In this document: positions 47,640-59,990 of the stretch, piece after piece | Layout: every line of letters begins with the position of its first letter | Position numbering within the stretch: position 1 is the first letter of the stretch | Origin: Hyperoodon ampullatus | Taxonomy: Eukaryota; Chordata; Mammalia; Artiodactyla; Ziphiidae | Assembly (NCBI GenBank): GCA_949752795.1 | Contig: OX457056.1 | Location: forward strand, 174,430,428 to 174,494,427 | Length of the DNA: 64,000 bases | Direction of reading: 5' to 3' | The notes under the pieces: generated by a model | Databases searched by the model: none | Told to the model about the DNA's origin: nothing | Seen by the model: only the letters and a program-made list of their open reading frames with translations | Program-made: the position numbers and the translations under genes

Positions 47640-47902
47640 GCTTCAGATAAAGAAACCTAGGAATATTGGAGCCTGGGGTAGGAATGCAGATAAGTGTAAG
47701 AGCATGACCAGCCAGAACAGGCCTGAGTTCTTGATTGCAGCTCCCTTCAGAGATTGCAATGCACTGGCTGTGCACCAAGTCTGACGTGGGGAGGGCAGCT
47801 TTCCCCTGTGAGACCTGCCAGGTAGGACCTTTTTAATTGGCTATGGTCAGACCTGAAAAATCACACATCTATATTTAACCAGGAGCTGGACTCCTCAAGA
47901 GG
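47640..47902 (-). repeat. Right arm of a long inverted repeat
   Basis: Partner of 46262-46520, lying in the opposite orientation about 1.1 kb away. About 315 bp of the spacer is the CHR-2 SINE at 46675-46989. Similarity ends outside CTCCTC at the right. Confidence 0.8.
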
Positions 47903-48783
47903 AAAGCCAGATTATTTTTTATTCTAAGACCCTGAGTGTTTTCATGAACCCTATTTAATGTAATATTTGAGTACCTGATACATCACATGAATCAGATTTA
48001 AGTTATATATTGTTTGAATACTCCTGCATTTGTGGATTTTATTATTCCATGTTAGAAGCCTTTTGGTTCAAAAACTTTTAAGTAGGTTACAATTTACATG
48101 GCAAAAGTAAAACTCAGTAGACAGTACTCTAGAGGAAATCAGCTACTGTATAATTAAAAAACTTTGTGTCACATATTCTAAAATTTAAAAATCTCAAAGA
48201 ATAAAGAGATCCCTAATTACTTGCTCCCTGGACAGTTATGCAAATCCTAAATCTTCAATATTTTATTTCAGTGGACAAATACTATAATCCCTTTACAGAT
48301 CCTAAATGTTTTACCTAATAATTATTATAAAAGTTTCCAAATATATGTCAACATTCCTTTCAAATGGCCTTTTAAAGTTTACCAACTCATGACAATAAGT
48401 TCTACTTTCCCCATCCCTTGCTGAACGCCACGAAATCTCAACTTTCTGAGGGGTCCTAAGGTCTCCTCCTCTGCTGAGCACAAGGCAAATCTTAAAGGGA
48501 GTGGGACTTCCTGGGTATTAGAAAAATTCCCAAGACTAAACAAACAAAAATATTTTAGCTTTGATATGTTAAACTAGGATGTGAACTGAGCTATAAGACA
48601 CAGAATAATTGCACACGTGGTAAGATGCTGCCTCTGTATAAAAAATATAGGAAATAATGTATAAAAAATAGGAAATAAACAGTTTTTAAAACAATAATCT
48701 ACTTTTCTCGAAGAATTTTAATCTCAAACATGGTAAATTTAACTTTTGGCAGCTAAGAACAAACCATAGGGTAATTAATGGAT
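47903..48783. other. Intergenic DNA with a diverged duplicate of 54.4 kb
   Basis: 48180-48530 shares short matching blocks with 54405-54650 in the same orientation, suggesting the same unrecognised old repeat family. Confidence 0.35.
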
Positions 48784-48798
48784 AAAAGTTTTGTCCTA

Positions 48799-48924
48799 GG
48801 AGGGGGGTGGTGGTGGGATGAATTGGGAGATTGGGATTGACATATATACACTAATATGTTGAAAATAGATAACTAGTAAGAAACTGCTGTATAAAAAATA
48901 AGTAAATAAAATACAATTAAAAAA
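48799..48924 (+). mobile_element. Very short L1 3' end
   Basis: 'GAGATTGGGATTGACATATA' and 'TAAGAAACTGCTGTATAAAA' then poly(A): a 5'-truncated artiodactyl-type L1 3' UTR. Flanked by AAAAGTTTTGTCCTA (48784-48798) and AAAAGGTTTGACCTA on the right, an imperfect target duplication. Confidence 0.75.
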
Positions 48925-48939
48925 AAAAGGTTTGACCTA

Positions 48940-49442
48940 AAGTCAGGGTCATAAAATGAGTGAAAAAAATGATGATCAAAAATCTTTTCTAGGTTGAGAT
49001 GATAAATTTTATGCTATATGTATTTTACTACAATAAAAAAAATAAAAAAGGAAAAACATCTTGCCTAATAGCAAAAAGCCCAGATTGTAGGATGGAAGGT
49101 GGAGGAAAGGGGAGAGCTGAGTCAAACCAACTTCTTTTTGGTTGACTCATTTTTGAATCTCATTCATTTCCCACAACAAGTACTTCAACTTTGGATATTT
49201 GAAAAATATGTTTTATATTTCAAAATCTGATTTAAAAAATTGGGAAATTTATTGGTTCTATAGTGGTAAGTACAGTTACTACAAAATGTGATGTTGTGAA
49301 TTTGGGGCACTGTGTATTTGGTTTCATGCAACGTTTAAAAATTTTGCCCTAAAGTTAATACTTTATATAAAAGTTTTGAGCAGGACCCAGGTAACCTGGA
49401 AAAAGTGCATAGAGAAGTTTCCCTTGAACTTTCTTGGATAGG
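48940..49442. other. Intergenic DNA without recognised features
   Basis: AT-rich; nothing recognised. Confidence 0.4.
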
Positions 49443-49852
49443 TATATTAGTTTGCTCTGAATGCCATAACAAAATACCACAGGTTGGGTGGCTTCAACAA
49501 CAGATACTTATTTTCTCACAGTTCTAGAGGCTGGAAGTCCAAGATCAAGGTGTTAGCTGGGTGGTTTTTTCCTGAGGCTCCTCTCCGTGGCTTGCAGGCA
49601 AATGCCTTCTCAGTGTCCTCACATGGCCTTTCTTCTGTGCACACATATCCCTGGTGTCTCTCGTGTGTGTCTAAATTTCTTCTTCTGATAGGAACACTAT
49701 TTAGATTGGATTAATGCCCACCTATATGACCTCCTTTAACCTTCATTACCTCTTTAAAGGCACTGTCTCTAAATACAGTCACATTCTGAGGAACTGGGGG
49801 TTAAGGCTTCAACTTATGAATTTTGATGGGACATAGTGCAGGCCCACAGTGT
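49443..49852 (-). mobile_element. MaLR LTR (MLT1/MST-type), reverse orientation
   Basis: 'TTAGTTTGCTCTGAATGCCATA', 'CACAGTTCTAGAGGCTGGAAG', 'CTTTAAAGGCACTGTCTC' and 'CTTCAACTTATGAATTTTGAT' follow the reverse complement of MLT1/MST. Confidence 0.85.
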
Positions 49853-49919
49853 GGTATAATAGTGTAATATCTCACATAATTTCCAGATTTTACAAGTTTA
49901 ATTGTAGTTTATTTTGATG

Positions 49920-50170
49920 TATTCTTTTGTAATACTCTTAATTGGCAAATTTGAATGTATATAACATTAAAATAATAGATATTTATATATATCTATTATT
50001 ATATATATCTATTTTTATTATGTATATCTATTTGTGGCTTCTGAGTTCTACATTTGGTTTATTTGTAATTAAGAATACATATATATGTATATAATATAAG
50101 TAATATATCTGTATATAATATATAAATATATAATATTAAATTACACATGTATATAAATTAATTCTTACAT
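49920..50170. repeat. AT-rich low-complexity tract
   Basis: Dominated by TATATA, TATAATA and ATCTAT units. No gene. Confidence 0.75.
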
Positions 50171-50316
50171 CTTGAACTTGAGGCAAACAATATCTTGGGC
50201 AAAGTCTCAACACTCCATATTTACATGAATTAGCCTCTGTTAATCATATGCAATTCTAAGACGCAAGGTATATCCTTGAGTCTCCACCAGGAAAATTTGA
50301 AGATTTTTTTCAAGTT

Positions 50317-50780
50317 ATATTAGTTATTTATTGTTGCATAACAAATTACCCCAAATCTTAGGGCTAAAGATAATAAACGTTTGTTATCTCCCACCTTAGC
50401 CAGATAGTTCTGGCTCAGAGTCTTATGAGATTGCGGGAGAGATGTCAGCCAGATCTGCAGTCATCTGCATATCTGACAGGCTGGAGGATCCACTTCCATA
50501 ACAGCTTTCTCAAGGATCTCTTGGCTGGATGCCTCATCCTTCGCTGGCTGATGGCGGGAGGCCTAAGTTCCTGCCATGTGAACCCCTCTGTAGCTTGAGT
50601 GTCATCTTAGCATGTCGGTTAACATCCCCTAGAGAGAATGATCTAAGACAGAGCAGGTAGAAAACCACATGCCTTTTACAACCTGGTGTTGGGAGGCATA
50701 CCATATCACTTCCATCATGTTCTATTTGTTAGAAGTGAATCACTAAGTCCAGCATTACTCAAGGGGAAGGGAATTAAGCT
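50317..50780 (-). mobile_element. MaLR-like LTR, same family as 42118
   Basis: 'TATTAGTTATTTATTGTTGCA', 'TAACAAATTACCCCAAATCTTA', 'CTGGAGGATCCACTTCC' and 'GAATCACTAAGTCCAGC' match the copy at 42118-42665. Family name uncertain. Confidence 0.55.
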
Positions 50781-52169
50781 TCAAATTTTAAAGGAAGTAA
50801 AATCAAAGGATTTATGGACATATTTTAAAACTACTGCACAGTTACTGGGTCAAGATACTACTAATTTGAAGGATCATTGGATTTATATACTGCAAACCTT
50901 GGTATGATAATCCAGATCATGAGGTATTAACATGGTTAAGAAATGTTATACATTATAAAATGAAAAAAATATATAGCCCCCGGAAAAGAGCACTAAGTCA
51001 CGTTAGAAACAACATCAATTAACTAAGATGGTTGCTCTCAACCTTAAAATTTGAAATTTTAAGGCTGGAAAGATTTTAAAATAAGTATAAAACATATAAA
51101 AGAATCAGAGCAATGTGTTAATATTTTTCATTAAGAAAATAGCTGTGTATATTTGAAATTTCATACACTGTAATGTGTAGTAGTGGCCTATTATAGTCAT
51201 AACACTTTAACTATAATTTGAAATGTATATTTAAGAACTAGATTTAGACATAATTTTTAGGTGAAATCTTACAGATAATTCTCAGCAATGAAACAGATAA
51301 GAGAACTTAGGTTTATTGTATTTAAAAATTTAGTTCATTGGGTTTATAAGAGCTATTTAGAATTGAATTCTTTTCCCTTAAATCAGGAAATTGAAGTTTT
51401 TAAAGAGCAGATGTTCAGGTGCCTTGATCTTGGACTTCACTGCCTAGAGAATTGTGAGAAATTAATGTTGTTTAAAGCCCCCAGCCTATAATATTTTTGT
51501 TAGAGCAGCCCAAACAGACTGACACTGAACAACCTGTAAAATAGACGTTGATATGTAAAATGCTTCCTGGATGTCTGAGGACAGCTTCCTCTACCTTTCA
51601 GACCTCTGGCTATTCCCACATAGTTTTTCCATGGCCTCCCAAACCTTCATTCATGTCCTAGTCCAGGCATTCAAGTCAGTGGCACCCACAGGCAGAAGTA
51701 AGACAATAGAAGAAAGAGAAAATGATTGGTCCAGACCTGGCTTTTCTGATACAGCAGCTTCTCACTGTGCATGCTACCCCACTTTTGCTGCATGTAATTC
51801 AGAGAAGTATCATGCATGCAGAAGCCATTGGGAAGGTAGGATTCCTTATCCACCTGCAGATTGACTTGACTGACATATCCAGGTAGATTGGATACTCCCG
51901 TGTCCTAGTTATCACGTGCCTGTTCTCTGCATGGCCCCAAGCTTTTTCCTGTCAAAAGGCAAATGCCTTACTCTAGGGGAAAAGCTCCAAGAATACTTGC
52001 TGGAGAGTTTCTCCTAACATAGTCTAAAACCAAGATTCTCATTTTAAGGGCAAGTTTCCTATAACTATGTACATAGGCCTAAAAGATCATTTAAATGCTG
52101 TAACTCATACCATCCCAAGAACTCTGAAAAAGTAGAATTGAAAAACTATGATATTAAGAAAGAAACTGT
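50781..52169. other. Intergenic DNA without confident features
   Basis: 51400-51530 ends with 'AATTGTGAGAAATTAATGTTG' and 'AGCAGCCCAAACAGACTGAC', which may be the 3' edge of an LTR, but the rest is not recognised. Confidence 0.4.
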
Positions 52170-52671
52170 TATTGGTTAAAAAATGGTTCCCCCAAAGATA
52201 GCAGGTCCTGATTCCTGGAACATATAAATGTTACTTTATATGGCAAAGTCTTTGCAGATGTGACTATATGAAGAACGTTGAGGTGGGGAAAGAATCCTGG
52301 ATTTTATAGGTGGACCCTAAATGCAATTACATGTATCCTTGGAAGAGGGAGGCAGAGGCAGATTTTACTACACACAGAGGAGAGAGCTGTGTGAGGACAG
52401 AGCAGAGAGGGAATGGAAGATGCTGGTCTTGAAAATTGGAATCATGTGATTCAAGACAAGGCATACTGGCAGGTACCAGAAATTGAAAAGAGGCAAGAAC
52501 AGATTCTTCCCTCTAGCTTTTGGAGGGAGGAGGGCCCTGCAGACACTTTGGTTTTGGTCCAGTGAAACTGATTTCTGACTGCTGGCCTCCAGAACTGTGA
52601 GAGAATAAATTCCTGCTGTAAGCCATAGTTTGTTGCAAATTTATGCTAGCAACCGTAAGAAACGAATAAAG
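52170..52671 (+). mobile_element. MLT1-type MaLR LTR
   Basis: 'CCCCCAAAGATAGCAGGTCC', 'GTCTTTGCAGATGTGACTA', 'GGTGGACCCTAAATGCAATTA', 'GGCCTCCAGAACTGTGAGAG', ending 'GTAAGAAACGAATAAA'. Same group as 13255-13702. Confidence 0.88.
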
Positions 52672-54764
52672 TAACTTTGCAACAAAACAGGCTGTAGGAG
52701 GCCTGAAGTACTTCCAACTAACATGGTGAACATGGGAGATGTAATTTAAAGGACTATGTGGCTCAGAACATATAAAATTATCACCAGATGGGCCTCAGTA
52801 CATATTCCCACTGTTTCCTTCCAATGCCTGACGGACAGGCTGTGGCCACTGTCAAATATGCATTACCATTTCAAGTTCATTTTCAGCATGAGAGTAGGTG
52901 GGGCAATACTGGACTCCATACTCACACATCTCTGCAGCCAAGGTCTATGTAAAGAAATTCCAGAGATACACCTGCCTTGCCCTGGGCCAGCCAGGCCCTA
53001 TGAACCCTCAGAACTGGGTGGTGTAGCAGACCATGTTTGTGCACACATCAACCTTATTGAAAGTCTGCTCTGTGTAATAAGCAAGAAAGCCATAGAAAAT
53101 GAGGCAAATTATATTACAACCACCACCAAAAAAGGGTGCAAATAAAAAATAACTTCTACAATCTCCAAAGTTTAGGACAGAATAGTCTTGCCCCTAATAT
53201 TTTGGGACCCTGGACCTTTTCAGTCTAGATTATTTAAAAGCAAAATACAAATACAAATAATAATAAGCATCAACATTTTAACTCAAAATTATTAAAGTTG
53301 AAATATATTCATTTTTGAAAATATAATTGTCATATTAAATACATTTACAAAAATAAAACTTCACATTCCTTGTGTTCACTGTCCATCAAATTGCTATTGT
53401 AAAGGTTGTCAAGCTTCACACATTTGTGTCTCAAATTACATAATGCAATTTTGAGAGCAATTACTCAAAATTTTAATTACTATTATAAAATGTCTGTCAG
53501 CTGTCATGTCCAATGTTGCAAATACTATGCTAATTAATTCCTAAGTAATTCCTGAAGCACATATTGGAACACTGATTGGAAATGATATTTTGTTATATGA
53601 GTTATTTATGGCATTCACACTGAGAGCAAGGATCTGATAGATTATTTTGACTCCCTGAGTGGAAATCCTTCCTGCACACTGAAGCATTGTCTGGCTTCAA
53701 CATCATCAGTTTTACAACACAAATTTTCATCCCTATCCCTACCAGCAAGGACACAAAGGAAGAGGAATGAAAAAGTGTTTCCCTGGGCCCTGAACAGTGT
53801 TATTCACAAGAGGGGCTGTTTAGCATCTAGCAGCAGTAAGACTCTGGTCCTAAGTGATGCAGGAGCCCAAGTTCTCTTTCATTGTTTTAAGGGGTTAGAG
53901 TGTTTTGTGATTTAGAGCCATCTAAGCCATGAGACGTAGGGCAAGAGTCCTTACTGCCCAGGCCTCAGGGCAATATGGGAAGGGAATTCCCAAAGTTTTC
54001 ACTTCTTTGTTGCACACAGCTCTAACCTAGGAGAGAAAGAGGATGCCATGTGGTTACCCCAAATTTCAAAGACCTGCCTTTTGATGCAGCACAATTAACC
54101 TCAGAACTACTTTATGAACTAGAAAACCACTGGAGACTTCATAACTTGTCTTTACCTTGCTTGCATTTCTAGTTTGCTGTTCCATACAGAAACCTTCCCT
54201 CCTATTGCATCTGACAACACCCAGTTTCCTCAAGTTACATTTAAAATGATAGTGAGAAATGACAGTCCTTGGAAAGACATATTTACAGTTAAATAACTTA
54301 TAGGAAAAAAAGAATATGCAGTAAAATATGCGGATTTATACACTTCCAGAGTGGAGACTGACAGGGTTATCAGAACTCTCATAAACAACAGAATTACAAG
54401 TTGAATACTTGAAAATTTCAAATAACAAAGAGATTCTTAATATTTTACTCCCCTGGACAAATCCTGTGACTTCTTTCAAATCTATTAAAATAGTCCTTTT
54501 CAAGTCTGTTAATTTTTGAGGATATGATTAACTTTCCCCTCTCCTGATAAGCATCAGAGTGTCTTAGGGACCCTCTCTCTTGCAGATCACAAGACAAATC
54601 CTGAAGAGGGTCTTGGACATACTCAGGTATAAAAAAAGTTTATAATTTTAGTGGTTAAAAGCTGGGAGATGGTCCTGGATGAGTGCTTTCCTTCTTTTCT
54701 GCAATGCAGTTCTTGGAAATGGAACAAGTCAGTTACAAAAGTCTTAAAAGTTTACTTTATTTTA
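52672..54764. other. Intergenic DNA without confident features
   Basis: The 129-residue ORF at 52756-53145 lacks recognisable domains. 54405-54650 resembles 48180-48530. No exon supported. Confidence 0.4.
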
Positions 54765-56885
54765 CTTTAATTTTTAACAGCTTTATTGAGATATAATTCA
54801 CAAATCATACAATTCATTCATTTAATGTGCAAAATTAAATGGTTTTTAGTATGTTCACAGAGTTGTGAAACCATCACCAGAATCAATTTTGGAACATTTT
54901 CATCTTCCCCAAAAGAAATCCCTTGCCCAATAGCAATCACTCCCCATTCCCTCCCAACTCACCTCCATCTCTACTTTCTGTCTATAGATTTTCCTATTCT
55001 AACATCTCATATAAATGGTATCATGCAACATGTGTCTTTGAGACTGATTCCTCTCACTTAACATGTTTTCAAGATTCCTCTGTGTTGTAGCATGAGCCAG
55101 TGTTCTATTTCTTTTTATTGCTGAATAGTATTCTGTTGTATAGATACATTTATTTTATTTATCCATTCATCAGTTGATGTAAATTTGCATTGTTTTCTTT
55201 TTTTGCTCTTATGAATAATGCTGCCGTAAACATTTGTGTACAGTTTTTGTATGGATATATTTAGGAATAGAATTTCTGGGTCAGATGGTATAACACTTTG
55301 TTTAAGTTTTGAGGAAGGCCAAACTAACACATTTTGCATTCCCATCAGCAATGTATGCAGGTTCCAAATTCTTCACCTCCTCTCCAACTCTTGTTATTGT
55401 CTTTCTTTTTTATTATAGTCATCCTAGTGGATATAAAATATCTCATTGTGGTTTTGATTTGCATTTTCCCTAATGGCTAATGATGTTGATTATCTTTTCA
55501 TGTGCTAACTGGCCACTTGTATATCTTATTTGGAAAAGTAACTGTTCAGATCATTTGCCCATTTTTAATTTAGGTTTTTATTACTGCATTATTAGAGTTC
55601 TTTACTGCATGTAAGTCCTTTATCAAATATATGATTTGTAAATATTTCCTCTCATTTTGTGGGGTTATCTTTCACTTTCTTAATTTAACACTTACAGCCC
55701 CAAATTTTAAAATTTTAATAAAGTTTGTGTGATGGTTAATACTGTATCAACTTAACTGGGCCATGGTGGAGGGGTTGCCCAGATATTTGGTCAAACATTA
55801 TTTTGGTGTATCTGTGAGAGTATTTTTGGACGACATTAACATTAGCATTAGTAGACTGAGCAAAGCAGATTACCCTCTCTACTGTGAGTGGGCCACATCT
55901 ATTCAGCTGAAGGCCTAAATAGAACAAAAAGCCTGATCTTCCTTTGAGTAAGAAGAACTCTTCTTGCCTGACCATTTGTTCTGGCACACTGGTCTTTCTC
56001 TCTTTGGACTCAAACTGAAACGTCATTGTTCTGGGGTCTCAGGCCTACAAGCTGCTGGACTTGAACTTAAATCACCTCTTCTCCAGGCTCTCCAGTTTGC
56101 TGACTGTAGGTCTTGGGATTTTTCAGTCTTCATAATTGCATGAGCCAATTCCTTTCTCTTTCTATATATGTACAGAAATCTCTTTCTATATGTATATACA
56201 TCCTGTTGGTTCCGTTTCTCCAGAGAACACAGTCTAAGTTATTTCTTTTTTCATTGCTTATGATTTTGATGTCATATCTAAGAAGGCTTTTCTGAACCCA
56301 AGCTCATGAAGATTTACTCCTACATTACATTCTAAGACTTTTATAGTTTTAGCTCTTACATTTAGGACTGTGCTCCATTTTGAATTAATTTTTGTGTATG
56401 GTGTGAGGAAGGGTTCCAACTTTATTCACTTATATGTGGATATCCAATTCATTGCCCATTGAATTGTCTTGGCACCCTTGTTAAAAATCAATTGACCATA
56501 AATATAGGTGTTTATTTATTTTGACTTTCTATTCAATTCCAAGAACATGTACATCTACTGTGACAGTATCACATTTTCTTGATCACTATAGTTTTATAAT
56601 AAGTTTTGAAATTGGGAATTGTGAGTGTGATCATTTAATCTTCCACCATTAAGTATGATGTTAGTTGTGATTTTATAGTAGGTGCCCATTATTTAGTTAA
56701 GGAAGTTACCTCCTATTCCTAGTTTGTTGATTGTTCTTATTATGAGAAATTGTTTGTTTTTGTCAAATGACTTTTCTAGGTCTATGGAGATGATCATGTG
56801 GCTTTTGCCCTTTATTCTACTGATATGCTGTATTACATTAACTAATTTTTTGGATGTTACATCAAACTTTCATCCTGGGGCAAGT
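54765..56885 (-). mobile_element. Old L1, minus strand, split by an LTR-like element
   Basis: 3' end at the left ('CAGCTTTATTGAGATATAATTC'), then the ORF2 C-terminal region ('TTATTGCTGAATAGTATTC', 'ATCCATTCATCAGTTGATG'; the minus frame contains FTSTDEWINKI at 55115-55351), then more ORF2 from 56240 ('TGACTTTTCTAGGTCTATGG', 'TGATATGCTGTATTACATTA'). Interrupted at 55730-56240. Many stops; dead. Confidence 0.8.
55730..56240 (+). mobile_element. LTR-like element inserted in L1
   Basis: Begins TGTGATGGTTAATACTGTATC, contains 'CCCAGATATTTGGTCAAACA', 'GGCCTAAATAGAACAAAAAG', 'TGAGCCAATTCCTTTCTC', and ends 'CTCCAGAGAACACAGTC'. A common mammalian interspersed repeat; I am not certain of its class. Confidence 0.6.
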
Positions 56886-57187
56886 CTTGTTTCAAAATTC
56901 TGAGCCTGTGTTTTTTGACACTAAAATGCTGAAACATATCAGGAATACCAATTACTGTAATAATGTGGTAGAACTTGTTCTATAATGCATGGATTGTTGA
57001 GGTTTTCCAGTCTGATGATAGGATATACTTTGATAATCCAACTGTGAATAAAGATTCACTTTCTTACTTCTGCTCTCATTCTGATTTTTTCATCCCTGGT
57101 ATCAATGAGTCTTCAACCCAAATAAATACACGATCAAAATTAGAAGCCCCAAAGTTAACATGTGGAAATAACATAAAAGTTAGATAT
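56886..57187. other. Intergenic DNA without recognised features
   Basis: Nothing recognised. Confidence 0.4.
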
Positions 57188-57647
57188 TGTATTATAGTTT
57201 TCTAGGGCTATCATAACAAAATACCACAAACCAAGGCTTAAATAACAGAAATTTATTGTTTCACAATTCTGGAGGCTAGAATATTGACATCAAGGTGTTA
57301 GCAGGGTTTGTTCCTTCTGCAGGCTTCGAGGAAGAATCTGTTCCATATCTGTCCTCTAGCTTCTGGTGGTTTGCTTGTCAATCCCTAAGGTTCTTTAGCT
57401 TATAAGTACATCACTCTGATCTTTGTGTTGATGTTCATAGGGGTTCCTTGTGTGTGTGGTGTCTGTCTCCAAATTACCCCTTTTTATAAGGACACCAGTT
57501 TTATTAGAATAGAGCTCATCGTAATGTCTTCATTTACTTGATCACCTCTGTAAAGACCCCATCTTCAAATAAGGTCACGTTCTGAGGATCTGTGCATTAG
57601 AACTTCAACATATAAATTTGGGGGAGGACACAATTGAATCCATAACA
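57188..57647 (-). mobile_element. MaLR LTR (MLT1/MST-type), reverse orientation
   Basis: 'TCTAGGGCTATCATAACAAA', 'CACAATTCTGGAGGCTAGAA', 'TATAAGGACACCAGTTTTAT', 'GTAAAGACCCCATCTTC' and the end 'CAATTGAATCCATAACA'. Confidence 0.88.
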
Positions 57648-59505
57648 GCTACTTTCTGAGAAGTGAATAAAATTGTTTTCTAAAGCTTTCATGTAGAGCC
57701 TTAAAATAGGTCTTAAAATAATAAATTTGAAAATGGCATCTCCATATTTTCAGTATTTAATTCTTACTCATGGAATAAAGTTGAAATATGATTAATCCTT
57801 GTTATTTGAATTTTCTTGTTTGATGCTAGATTCTAGATTAGAACTATCATATATTCTAAAACCCATTATTTTTATGAAGGTAAAGACTTTAATTATGGAA
57901 TTCTAGGAGGTCAGGCATAGTAGCTGTGGCTTAATTAAATAAGCTTTTTTGGCATTAGGAAAGAAAAGGATGAAAAGAAAGTGGAAAAGTAGGAGAGAAG
58001 GAGGAAGAATAATAGCAGCAGATAGAGGAGAGAAAGAAGAGAAGAGACAGCAACTCTGATATATTAATTCTTCCCTGGTGATATGACTGTCAGAGACAAA
58101 TGATATAGAATTACCGTAGATTTTAAAGTCGGATTCAAACAAAACTCTATTATTAAAGTCTGTGTTCTGCATGGATAAGGCTTTTAAAATGATATATATA
58201 TATATATATATTTTTTTTTTTTAGATTTTAGGGTGCTGTCAGAAAGGAGTCAAATCTTTTGCATCTATTTCCAAGATTTACATATTCAGTTACACTGACA
58301 TTTACCTAAATGTTTTATGTTCTTCACCCCATTAAACAAATTATATTTGAGCTTGCAAAGTAGAAATCCAAGTTTAGCAATAAAAGCATAAGCTAAGTAA
58401 ATACCAAATAATGATGAGACAATTTGTTTGGGAATTTAAAAACTAGGGCAATAGCTTAATATTCTAATTATGAACAATTATATAACTCAGAACACTTTAT
58501 TGTTTCAATCATGTGTATATAACCTAATTATATGAACTAATATGCTAAATAAGATTAATTGTGATTTATGGAGCATTAATTTAAATGATTGTCCAAAGCA
58601 TGACATTTTCCAAAGAGTCAATTTCTTTGTACAACTCTTTTAAGAAGGGAAAATGTGTTAGACTATGTAAATTTACTTAATTTTAGAATTGTAGTTACTT
58701 GAAATGACTTTGAAATAATATATTCCCAAGCTTTGCTTTAAATAGATGCACTGAGGTTTTTTTTTTTTCTTGTCATTTTTGGGCACTGGCATTACTTGTT
58801 CATAATAGAAAATCATACATTTATTTAAAAGAAAATCTCTATTGACAATGACATATTCAGAGGTTCACAATGATCAGAGTGTTAAGGTCAGCCCTTAGGG
58901 CATGCACATTTTGGAATGTATAAATGACTAATTTACAAATCAATGGGTAAAGTTAGGATATGTACAATACACATATTTAAAAATTATAAACAAAGTAAGA
59001 TTGTTCCTGAAGATATTCCCCATACTTCTCAGATTTTTAGAAAATAAAATCTGAGGCTTCAGGGCAATAACTCAGGATAATAATAGGGTTATGAACCTTA
59101 TTATAATTTTTTAAGCTTACAATTTGACTCAAATTTTCAGTGCAATAAATCTTGTAGACCATGAAATTAATTTTTCTTTCTTTTTTTTTTTTTTCCTTCT
59201 TGTAGGCATGGAAGAGTATCCACTTAGAAATTAATGCTTCTTGCTCGAGAATGGAGGATGCAGGAAGACATACAATATTAGATGTGTATTAACTAATTAT
59301 TTTTTATTTTCACAAAAACATGTTGATGTAAATAGAGCAAGGATGCTTTTCTAGGTTATAGGTTCTGAGGGATCCCCAATCCACTTTTAAGTTATTAGTG
59401 TATATATATTGCATGCTTATTGTCTTACATTTTATATGACTAAAATCAACTACTCTAACATTGACATCTGAATTAGGGTACTTGTGTGTGTTTCCTATTA
59501 ACTTC
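57648..59505. other. AT-rich intergenic DNA
   Basis: A (TA)n then poly(T) at 58190-58222 and T-runs at 58757 and 59180; otherwise no repeat or exon recognised. Confidence 0.45.
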
Positions 59506-59990
59506 TGCATTTTTTTTGAGAGCTATGTTTTATTCGGCAGACATACTGAGGACTTCAAGCCCAGGAAGCAGCATCTCAAGTAACCCTGAGGAAACTGCTC
59601 CGAGGAGGCAAGTGGGGCGATCTAGGATATACAGGAGTTTTGCAACAAAGGGCAGGTAGTAGGACCAAAAGATTACTGTTAATAAAAGAAAACTAGATAT
59701 CACAAGTTTAGGAATTTAGCGCTTTTCTTTGTAGGAGAAGTTGCAAGAGTCTGGGCTCACTGAAATAATTCCTTTGATATATACCTCAGCTATCTGGGGC
59801 CAGTATCCTGTGTTTTCACATCCTGAGTTTCCTCAGGGCTCACCATTGGGAGTGGCTGCAGTCTGATGGTTACCAGATGGCAGGTATTCTTTGTTTCTTT
59901 ACTGAGTTCCCTCAGGGCTCACCAGCTCACCGTTGGAGGGCTGCAATCACTGATGACTGTGACATCCTTTGTTTACTGATATGGCAGGCA
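59506..59990 (-). mobile_element. ERV LTR, minus strand, copy 2
   Basis: Minus strand begins TGCCTGCCATATCAG (59990) and carries AATAAAACATAGCTCTC (reverse complement of about 59520-59536) near its 3' end. Shares most of its length with 28815-29229, for example GCAAGAGTCTGGGCTCA and GGGGCCAGTATCCTGT. Contains a tandem duplication of about 79 bp (59822-59900 and 59901-59988). Sequence to its right may be internal ERV sequence. Confidence 0.65.

Noticed and set aside
52756..53145. 129-residue ORF
   Set aside because: No homology recognised, no CpG island or splice signals, and a chance length for AT-rich DNA of this size.
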